Notes under the pieces: model-generated | Told to the model about the DNA's origin: nothing | Databases searched by the model: none | What the model saw: the letters and a program-made list of their open reading frames with translations, nothing else | In this document: positions 55,383 to 64,000 of the stretch, piece by piece | How positions within the stretch are numbered: position 1 is the stretch's first letter | Layout of the letters: the number at the start of each line of letters is the position of its first letter | Program-made: the position numbers and the translations under genes | Assembly: GCA_023313575.1 (NCBI GenBank) | Contig: JAJTTP010000001.1 | Coordinates: forward strand, 1,736,001 to 1,800,000 | Length of the DNA stretch: 64,000 bases | Direction of reading: 5' to 3' | From: Eutypella sp. D-1 | Lineage: Eukaryota; Ascomycota; Sordariomycetes; Xylariales; Diatrypaceae

Positions 55383-58300
55383 ATGGATCCGTTGTCAGCG
55401 GTTGGCGTGGCTGGGACTATCGTGCAGTTTGTGACATTTGCCAGCACCCTAATATCGAAAAGCACAGAGATCTATAATTCAGCATCAGGAAGCTCTACTG
55501 AGGTCTTGGACCTTCATCATGTCTCCCAGCATCTACAGCAACTAAGCAACAAACTTACTGTGGCAAGTTCTGAGGAGGTGTCCGTATTCAGAGACATAAT
55601 CGAAGCTGCCAAACAGGACTGCGAGAAGGTGTCGGATTTAGTTGAACAGCTTAAACTCAAAGATGGGGCATCCCGTCAATGGAAAAGCTTTCGCGCTGCC
55701 TTGAAAGTTGTCTGCCATGGACATGAGATTGCCAGATTGGAGGGACGCCTGGAGAGGACCCAAAATGCGGTAACGCTTCAATTAAATGTCGAGGCCAGGT
55801 ATGGAAAGCCCTTACCCTTTTCACACGCCTGCCATTGACCACTCTACAGTCGTCTTTACCACAAATACATGGACGAACTCACCTCTTTCAGGACAACGTG
55901 TGAAAAGCACCAGATCCAACAGCAGGAGAGTATAGAGAATATACGTGGCATACTGGAAGACTTACAGGGGCGATATAATATCCAACCGCTAGCTCATAAG
56001 ACGTCAACAACGTTACAGGCGTCGCATATGCCTGCAGTGCAACTAAGTGATATCGACCATCTGAGAAAACAGGTGGCTGAGCTTTCGCTAAAGAAAACGA
56101 ACATTCGTCGCGAACAATCTGTTATCAACAGTTTAGACTTTCCGCACCGAGCCGTGAGATACAACCTGGTCTCCGAAGCGCATCGAGATACTTTCAATTG
56201 GGTGTTCAAAGATGGGTCCTGTGGACTGCTGGAATGGTTGAAAGGGGGACATGGCATCTTCTGGGTTTCGGGCAAGCCGGGGTCTGGAAAGTCTACCTTC
56301 ATGAAATTCTTGGCGAATAACAGCCAAACTCAACAGGCCTTGAATGAATGGGCAGCACCCCGAACAGCCGTATTGGCGTGTCACTATTTCTGGCATGCCG
56401 GGAATACTATGGAGAGATCCCAAAACGGTCTCCTACAAGATCTTATTCTAGAGATCTTCTGTCAACGCCCTGACTTGGTCGAGCTCGTTTGCCCAGCGAG
56501 CCGGTTGGAGATAGAACCATCCGAAATCGCTTCGCATCCCTGGTCCCGATCTGATTTGTGCCGGACATTAGATCGGATTGCAACCATGGCCTTGGACGTT
56601 CCCATCTGCTTTTTTATTGACGGTCTAGATGAATACGACGGCGATCATCTAGATCTTTGTCAAGACCTCTGTCGCCTTTCCCGTTCCAAGTCAGTCAAAC
56701 TTTGTGTTTCTAGCAGGCCGTGGAATGTTTTCCAAGATGCGTTTGGTGACAAGCCTAGGCTACAAATCCACGAGCTCACCGCGGGCGATATCAAGGAATA
56801 TGCAAACGATCGACTTACGACACATCCACGTTGGGGATATTTCAGTGATGATCCGGCCAATGGAACTCTCTTAATCGATCGTATAATGGAGAGAGCCCAA
56901 GGTGTCTTCCTATGGGTTTTTCTGGTTACCAAGCTCCTGCGCGAAGGCTTAACGAACGATGGTACTATCCCGGATCTAGTCAAAAGACTTGAGCTCTTTC
57001 CTCAGGACCTAGGGGAGTTCTTTATGCACATGCTGGATTCTGTGGATCCTTTCTATCATCGAAAGATGGCGGGAAAACTGCGGATGGCCCTCGCTGCTAG
57101 ACATCATCTACACTGTGCCATATACGATTATCACGATCGTGAGTACGATGACGACGGTTATGCCTTGAAACTCGGACTAAGTGAAGGCCTGTCGGAATCT
57201 AGCGAACTGTGCAAGAGAGTCACCCGCCATCTCAATGCACAATGTAAAGGTCTTCTCGAGGTTCACTTTGATACTGTCCATTTTCTTCATAGAACAGTCT
57301 CAGACTTCCTACAAACTAAAGAGATGAACGATTACCTCTTAGCAAAAGGCGTGACAGGCCTTGACCCTACGCTATCCATTCTAAAGGCGAAATTGGCGTT
57401 CATCAAGGACTTGTCTCCGGACTTCATACATCCACGTTCCTCCCATGAGGGTAGGCTTGTGGCGCTCGGGGAGCTTTTTCAATATGCCTTTCAAATTCAA
57501 GATTTGCCACATCTCTATGATGTTACCGAGGACATTCTTGACGATTTAGAGTTGACACTCTATATGTCTGAGCTGAGGGTAAAACCAGAAGAGCCACCCA
57601 ATAACTTGCGAGACTGGGAAAGAGATGTGCATAAGACTACACAGTCGCTTTTCCGCAATGAAGTGATCAAAGCACACCTTACGAGTTACCTCCAGAGAAA
57701 GCTGAATGATGACCCAGACTATCTGACCGTGTGTCAAGACCGTCCCCCCCCCCCTGGGCTACGTGATAGCCGTGATAGACCACTCCCGATTCCAAAGCCC
57801 CAAATCAATGGAACTTCTCAAGCTCCTGCTACAGCATGGGGAGAACCCGGATACTAAGCACCCGTATCTTTGCTCTGTGAGTAAATGCAGGGACGCGAAA
57901 TGGGAGTCGAGCCATACCGAACCTTCGCAAAATCACAATACGCTTTGGTCTCAGTTTTTGAAGAACATCATCCATGGGAATGGTATGCTCACACTATCCT
58001 ACCCCGTTGCCGATATTCTGGTTCAGTTTCTTGAGAACGGGGCTGATCCCAATACACTGTTATACGAGCCATGCGGATCACACCCACCCTTCTCAGTAGC
58101 TTGGGTCGAACTCCTCCTGCTTCCATTCATTATGAACCCAGACAGGGCTAGTTGCGACGCGTATCTCGAAATTTTAGCCGCATTATTCCGGTGCGGCTTT
58201 GACATAGACGCCCAAACCGAGATACAGTTTAGGTGGTCGTTACTGACACCACCAACGACAATCACAACGTATCATCTGTTCTTCCGGTATCTTGAGAAAT

Positions 58301-58575
58301 TAGCCTTATATCAGAGCTCTAAGTATATAACCCGCCTAAACGACCTACGAAGACGGCGTACCCTCCGAACGGCCATTCAGAAGCTCCTAATAAAGACATA
58401 CAGCCACGAGAGGTCCATGGATGAGACATGGCGGGTAGTGGCAGAGGTATTCGGCGAAAAGGAGCAGCTGGCGATGCAGGCACACGTCAAAGCATCTCGC
58501 GGCGGGGATACTATGGACTCCAGTCAGATAATGGGCTCAGGAATTGGAATGTATTCCCTATACCTCAAATCTTGA
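55383..58575 (+). pseudogene. NACHT (HET-E-like NLR) gene, frame broken at a C11 run
   Basis: Exons 55383-55798 and 55850 onward join in phase (a 51-nt intron with donor GTATGG). Known: fungal STAND/NACHT proteins are NLR-like; some control heterokaryon incompatibility. Seen: an N-terminal segment of the Helo-like type (MDPLSAVGVAGTIVQFVTFA) and a coiled coil; a P-loop GKPGSGKST at about 280-288; Walker B FFIDGLDEY at about 393-401; then ETSR-like CVSSRPWNVF and helical winged-helix/DUF-type sequence. The main frame reads to a stop at 57857, but from residue about 771 (C11 run, 57744-57754) family-like sequence continues in the next frame from 57754 to 58575, with ankyrin-like residues (ELLKLLLQHGENPDTKHP; VQFLENGADPNTLL). 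One base fewer in the run would join both frames into roughly 1,050 residues. It may be a sequencing error, a polymorphic or null allele, or a true pseudogene; no intron fits. Confidence 0.8.
57744..57754 (+). repeat. C11 homopolymer inside the NACHT coding frame
   Basis: Eleven C at the exact point where the coding signal jumps from one frame to the next. Such runs are prone to replication slippage and to sequencing error. Confidence 0.9.
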
Positions 58576-59358
58576 TTCTCTAGTTCTTGGGACTACTGCT
58601 TGCTGCTCTTGTCATGGCTTGAGGCTGGGTTAAAGCCCCTCCCCCCCGGAGGAGTCAGCGTAGGTGTGGCGACGCAAGTGAAAATTGGCGCTATGGCCAG
58701 CCGGAAAGGGGTCGGATATTTCACTATGACTCTGGTTTCGCGGAACTTATTTCTTACAAATGGGCAGACATGGTATAGTTCATTTTGGAATCTCACACCC
58801 GACTGAGCTGCTGCCTAGTAGTGATGCTACTTGTCTCTAGAACTAGAGGTTTATCTATGGCTGACTATGTGGGACATCAGGTACATAGGGAGTAAGCAGA
58901 ATAAGTACTAGAAGTGCAACTATATGATCCAGTCAACACTCGCGCTGGTGGAAGGCATGGTATCTTGTCCAATTTATAAGCCCGGTTCCTCGAGTCTGCC
59001 AGTACTATTCGAGTTACCGAGCACCTAGGCGTGTGCTTTCCTTGCCCCATTAAGCAACTAGCGATAATCAGTGAAGTTGCGCCTTCGAATCCCCTGCCCC
59101 TCCAGACACTGCCGGATCTGAACATCATGATAGGGCCTAGAGTTTATATAACCTTGAGTAAGCGAAAATGCCCTTGGCTAGCATGACTGATGCCATGCAT
59201 GACGTCCAAAGGCGCAGGGGTGGCCGGTGCTGGTGGTGGGCTGTCGAAACCCCATGCTGTTCCCGCTCGCAGCGTTGTCGTCAACGTGGTCTTGCTACTG
59301 ACGGCGACCCCACCCGTGCTGTCTATGTAGTGGAGCTTAGCAGAAATTTGACCTTGCT

Positions 59359-59568
59359 CTACTTAGCCTGGTCCTTTCCGTCTTTGCCTGAGGCGTCTGG
59401 CTTCGCGCCCTGCCCGCTCTCGTCTTTTCCTTGGTCCGTGTGTGCGACTGCGCCCTCAACCGACGCCAGGAGCGCGTCGAGCTTGCTCTCTAGGCTCGTG
59501 AGGCTCGCCTCTAGGGCCGCCGCGTGTTGCTCGCCCCTGAAGTTGTATGGACTCACGTTAGCTCTCAT
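59359..59568 (-). CDS. Small hypothetical protein or terminal exon, 69 residues
   Basis: From the ATG at 59568 the product has a conserved-looking start (MRANVSPYNFRGEQHAAALE), a heptad-like helix (ASLTSLESKLDALLASVEGA) and a hydrophilic Lys/Asp/Gly-rich end (GKDESGQGAKPDASGKDGKD). It may be a small coiled-coil protein. GCTAAC and a later TTCAG could also be a branch site and acceptor (exon from 59545), making this the terminal exon of a longer gene whose other exons I cannot place. The helix composition is unlike neighbouring noncoding DNA, which is the main reason for listing it. Function unknown. Confidence 0.4.
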   Translation of the reverse strand: MRANVSPYNFRGEQHAAALEASLTSLESKLDALLASVEGAVAHTDQGKDESGQGAKPDASGKDGKDQAK

Positions 59569-60484
59569 CGCTACGGAGTAGTACCGGGTTTCTTCCCTTG
59601 TAGAAAACAAGAGGTGGGGACGAGAAGCAAAAGGGGCTGCCGAGCTCGGCTATGTTTGTTTATTTCTGCGAGCTATCCAGCGAGCCGGTCTATCACGTGA
59701 ACGATGTGTGGCCAAATAGGCATAGGGGGAAGCTATGGCAGCGCATATGAGATATCTCTTCTGGATGCTGACCGAGCATGACCCGCGGGAAACGCAATTC
59801 TCGAACGGGAATTAATATGGAATGCTACACTGTAATCAAGCGAAAGGGGAGTGAAAGAGTCTTCGGAGTAGAACGCTGTCATGATGGATCAAGCCTACCC
59901 CGGACCCCCAAAAGGTTTACTTTGGAAGCCGTTTTGGGTCCGGGTTGCTGCGACGATATGAACTGAGGTCTAGGCCTCCAGTCCTGCATCACATGTGACT
60001 AGTAATTCGTGCAGCAACGCACATGACCGCCGGTGGTGTCAGAGCGATGCTGTGACACCTCAGGTAGCCAACCAAGCAAAGTCGCATGCACCAATGCGAA
60101 CCTGGGTTTGGTGGAGCGGGTGCGAGTGAGAGGGGGGTTTTGCCTCTTTCTGGACATATATGAGAGGTGTGACTGGGTACCCGCGCATAGGGTATGTGAT
60201 CTAGGGAGATAGGAGAAACAGGAGATGAGGAGATCTGAGATCTGATAGAGGGATTCCTGTCAAAACATCACGACTAGTAAACGGTACGTACCTGGAAAGC
60301 TCTCTAAAGGCCTAGATTTCATTCATCGACAGGGCAGTTTGTCAGTGCGGTTACCAACATGAGGGATCTTGCGAAGTAAAACAAATTGATTTTTGTAATT
60401 GGAGGGGATGACTTGACTGATCCCGTGGCGATGAGATATCGAGTTGAATTCACTCTACACTCTACTGTGCAGATACTCACTTAC

Positions 60485-60616
60485 CTGGGCCATCTCGGCT
60501 TGCGAGTCGGTGGAGTCTTGCGAAGAAGAACCATTAAGGGCGGCCTGAGAGCGAGGCGGTTGCTGTTGCTGCTGGCCCCCCTGAGTTGAATCGCTGTTAT
60601 CGTCTGACTGTGACAT
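60485..60616 (-). CDS. Possible first exon of a small gene
   Basis: An ATG at 60616 opens a 44-codon hydrophilic, Gln/Ser-rich frame (MSQSDDNSDSTQGGQQQQQ ... DSQAEMAQ) that meets a perfect GTAAGT donor at 60484. No downstream exon in a matching phase was found: the acceptor candidate near 59546 needs a different phase. It may be the start of a spliced gene whose middle I missed, or chance. Not recognised. Confidence 0.3.
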
Positions 60617-61913
60617 TCTTCGTTGATCTCCGAGGACTTGAGAGGTTGAAAAATGCGGGTAGACAGGTAGGCAGCGGCAGGTGCCGAACAAGCTGATCTC
60701 TTGTCTGATCTCTTCCCAAGGATGATCTCAGGTTTCTGCCTATCCGGTACCTGAATTCGGTATTTGACCGAATGGGCTCAATAAATGAGTCAAGTATACA
60801 CGCGGACACGTCGTGTAATTTTCTAATGTGATTAGCTAGCGTAGGACGCGGCGGCGGCAACGCGGTAGGTGTAGGTAGCACTGCACTACAAGGCTAGTTA
60901 CGGGGGGTCAGTGACAAGACTGCAAGGGTCAATTGATCTAGAGTATACATAGATTATTGGAATGCCAAAAGATTTGATGGTATTCTACGGGTCGGCGGAA
61001 GTACGTACCTAGGTATACGGAGTAGTAGTGGGCTGGTATATCCGTATTATCATCATAGATGGGGTTGATGGGTAATTGCTATGGATATAGAACTCTTCGT
61101 CCACGGGTATAAGGCAGAAGAGATTGTTAGGCTAAGGCAAGGCTTAGGGCATTTGGGTAGATCAACAAGCAATCTAACTATGGACAATCCCTAAAGTCCA
61201 TTCCTAGATTACAAAGTCCATACCTAGGGGGTACCTAATTGACATAGTTTGGTACCTGAGTTAGGCTGTCGAGTTCCAACTGTTAGGTACTCCGTACTCC
61301 ACCATCATCAAAGAACACACCACCTGTGCATCTGGGCATACATAGTCCTACAGTGATAGTACCGAGAGGACGAGGATCATGGAATGGAATTTCCCATGTC
61401 AAACTGAACTGACATGTAAGATATGGCGGACGAAAACGCCTAATTTATGAATGGGAAATAGAAGTTTCCCATCAATACCTGGCTATCTTCCATCTAGAAC
61501 CCCTCGACCCCTTACCTTCGGTGATGTATCACCACCCATTTCGCCACGTGGCGATGCCGCTATTCTTGTTCCGTACCTAATAAGTCCACGGGTGTTCTCG
61601 CCGAGCTGCACATCTTTCGCCTCAGCCAGATACATACCAAGATACCTACCCTAGATGTTGTACTTGTGTATGCATGTACTATGGTAAGTTCCAAATTTCC
61701 AATACCCAGATCAATACGGCCCAGCTCTGCCACATCGGGTAGGCAGCCACCGAAATCAACCATCACGAGGCAGGTTACCCCATAAGGAAATCAGATAGAA
61801 CGTAATGCGAAGGATAGTGCGATGGTAGGGCCTTACCCCTCGTGACAAACTCACATACCGTTCAAGAGATCTGCGCGCCGGGTCGCTCGCCTCGACCGCC
61901 GATCTCAACTGGA

Positions 61914-61914
<1 letters not shown>

Positions 61915-61952
<38 letters not shown>
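61915..61952. repeat. (AGCC)n microsatellite
   Basis: About nine and a half tandem AGCC units. On the minus strand they create the artefactual repeat GWLAGWLAGWLA in an open frame. Confidence 0.95.
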
Positions 61953-64000
61953 TTAAGTCAAGCCCGGCCCTAATTGCTGCCATATGGCCATATGGCCACA
62001 CGAGCACATACGACCACCGCGTCGGGCTAAATTTTTGTCGCTGATCCCCCACCTGGAGCCAGTCAAATGTCGCCTTCTCGTGAGAATCTGCCGCGTTTGT
62101 CTCTGCGTGTTCCACGGGTACCCGTCGCTGTCGCCTCTGATCGACGGCGCATTGCGGCGGCCGACTCTTCCTGCATATCATTGCTCGCGCATGTCGCCCC
62201 GGCGCCGGCGCAGATTGCCGCGCGGTAGTCCTTCCGAATTTGGGATTCTGAGCTGCCGGGACTCCAGACCTCTCGTCACTCCACTCCGGCCATATTCAAA
62301 CCCGAGCATCTCCGCGCTTCATCAGTCTCGCAGGAATAGTTATGTACTTAAGTAGGTTAAAGTCGAATCAATTTTGGAGGGAAGAAGGGGGCAACCCATA
62401 ATCGCCCATCTCGGGCAGTATTCGGCGGACCACATGTGACAATGCCGTAACGGCTCCGAAACCACCACTAAGTGCTCGGTAGATTTTACCGACGCGGCGC
62501 GCATGCCTAAAACTACACGAGAGTCAGCTAGCCAGTTTCTTAATGGTATGATCGTACGAGGTGCTAAGTGGTGTGGTGTGGTGAGAGTTTCCCAGGGCTA
62601 CCTAGTAGGCTAAGAACCAAGTTAACTATACCTGTGACGCAGCTTGCGCGCCTTATCTACCTACTTAGGTACTTAAGTAGGTATATAAGAGTTTTACATC
62701 CGGCTAATCTTGCGGTTCGGGGTCCCTACAAAATGCAGCGAAGTACTTGTAGTTGAGGATTCGACTTGACGTATGTACCTATCAGGTAGGCAGTTAGTAA
62801 ATACTTGGTAATTACCCCTTTTAACACGCTACACGCTATTTGATGCTAACTCGAGCGCTTACCTAGCTGCTGGTCATCGTGATAGTTGCAGCCCTAAGCG
62901 GGTGTCAAATAAATATCTCCTATCTTCGTGGCCTATGTATTCCTATCAGTCTATTTAATGAAATTTGCCTATGAGGTCATCTCTAGGGCTAAGTTAGGGG
63001 TCTCCATTTAAAAACCGTTATCATTGTACATCTCTCTTCTATTCCATCTACGATGACGCCCCTCCACCCCTAAGGTAACACCCTAGTCTCGCTACTTATT
63101 AGGTCGGCCTGGCATCTCGATGTTGTCTCAATAAGTGACGCTGACTTTTCTAATCGGACGATGAGCCAACATCCTTCACGCCCCAAGGTACACAAGATAT
63201 TCCCGCAACAAACACCAATGTGCATTCCACAGGAGGAATCATCCGATTCCAATGCAATGTAGACTAATCCCAAGTACCGTCGGTGACCTCACAGCACATG
63301 CGGCGGACGGGGTCGGGAGCTTGGGGCTGGGCAGTGGGTGTGGTGCCGAAATTCTCGATCCCCGGCCTAAATCCCGATTGCGGCAGCACTCTTGCTAACC
63401 TCTCTCTGCCCTCTGCGCGGTCCTGGCTGATGGCTGATGGTTGTCTTGCCTTCTCTTTTTTCCCCATGTTTTTCATTTAATTGGTAATAATAGTGTGGAA
63501 TTCTGGAAGGACTTGAGGGTAGAAGGGGGGAAAAACGGGAACCACACCCACACTTTTTTTCTCTATGTAAATCCAGTCTGCCAGGGCTTTGCACACATGC
63601 ATGCAAATATGTAATAAGCCTGGACCTATTCTCGACCCCCTTTTGGCCGTCACCAGCCTGCTTCAGTCCAATCACCTTGCGCGTCCTTCTCGACCCGGAC
63701 TGTCTACTCGCTGCCGTTTACACTATGCGAGGTATTTCTTAGTCCAAGTGCTTACCTACCGCGTGCGTACATACATCTTGCCTGCAATACGACACACTCT
63801 CCGAGGTGTAGGCTCCCTACCTTAGGAGGTTCGATTTCCGGGGTGATGGAAGTATATACATGCAGTTGATAGGGGAACACGGTCATCACGAACACAAGTG
63901 GAAAGCCGACCCCCTTCGACAAGGTCAAAGCATGTGGTCTGCCAGCGTGAGCCGGTAACATCGGTAGACGTGGCGATACCGCCATGTGAAGCTACACGGT

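Larger units (their letters stand above)
58576..64000. other. Sparse 5.4 kb right end of the window
   Basis: Apart from two small minus-strand candidates (59359-59568, 60485-60616) I see no gene. It holds an AGCC array (61915-61952), TACCTAGGTA motifs (about 61002-61020, 61225-61240) and a near-perfect 24-bp palindrome at 62659-62682. The remaining frames are simple-sequence artefacts or lack family features. Confidence 0.5.

Noticed and set aside
57720..57775. An intron that would explain the frame change in the NACHT gene
   Set aside because: The only GT-AG pair nearby is about 40 nt, lacks a branch site and leads to a stop in the resulting phase.
60485..60616. Idea that this exon encodes a heat-shock-factor-binding-protein-like N-terminus
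   Set aside because: Only the hydrophilic start and an AEMAQ end recall that family; the diagnostic coiled-coil exon was not found nearby.
61756..62181. Minus-strand frame with GWLAGWLAGWLA repeat
   Set aside because: The repeat is the translation of the AGCC microsatellite; the rest has no coding character.
1..64000. tRNA, 5S rRNA, CRISPR arrays and complete transposons
   Set aside because: Scanned by eye for TTCGANNCC-type T-loops on both strands, direct-repeat arrays, transposase or reverse-transcriptase motifs and long terminal repeats; none was convincing. A covariance-model search would be decisive for RNAs.

Overview
The window is nuclear DNA of a filamentous ascomycete (Pezizomycotina). 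It has short GT-AG introns with CTAAC-like branch sites, gene families typical of moulds (a group III hybrid histidine kinase of the NIK1/OS-1 type, an FHA-Chk2 kinase, a Csx2-type ArfGAP and a HET-E-like NACHT protein), and kilobase-scale intergenic DNA rich in microsatellites, C/G homopolymers and TAGGTACCTA-type palindromes. I favour Sordariomycetes, but this is inferred from gene content and sequence style, not from a marker gene. No rRNA, tRNA, transposon, CRISPR array or prokaryotic feature was recognised.

Layout, left to right: 2-859 (+) C-terminal part of the ER nucleotide exchange factor Sil1; 3396-6401 (+) large type II membrane glycoprotein; 7508-9054 (-) F-box protein with a predicted multi-pass membrane tail; 10456-11223 (+) serine carboxylesterase/acyl-protein-thioesterase-like hydrolase; 11532-12289 (-) 3-hydroxyanthranilate 3,4-dioxygenase; 13176-14347 (+) CTR copper transporter; 14695-16538 (-) PCD1-like CoA Nudix diphosphatase; 17911-19287 (+) disordered protein of unknown function; 21741-23965 (+) Chk2/PRD-4-like checkpoint kinase; 26981-30708 (-) BAR-PH-ArfGAP protein; 34244-38496 (+) Unc13/MUN-C2 protein; 38497-49333 a 10.8 kb interval without a convincing gene; 49334-53499 (+) NIK1/OS-1 hybrid histidine kinase; 55383-58575 (+) NACHT protein broken by a frameshift at a C11 run; 58576-64000 sparse, with at most two small candidate genes on the minus strand.

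The genes are mostly unrelated housekeeping and signalling genes, as expected for a fungal chromosome arm, and are not a biosynthetic cluster. Themes that recur are membrane traffic (ArfGAP and Unc13-like genes, which are divergent neighbours sharing a 3.5 kb upstream region), secretory-pathway folding (Sil1), stress signalling (NIK1, Chk2) and metal/cofactor metabolism (Ctr, 3-HAO, CoA Nudix). Exon structures were rebuilt by eye from splice signals, frame continuity and family similarity. They are good for 3-HAO, Ctr, Nudix, Chk2, ArfGAP, Unc13 and NIK1, and less certain for the F-box gene.

The most unusual items are the F-box protein with a cysteine-rich middle and membrane tail, the NACHT gene interrupted at a slippery C11 run, long perfect palindromes confined to intergenic DNA, the C16 tract in the NIK1 leader, and the 10.8 kb gene-free interval upstream of NIK1.
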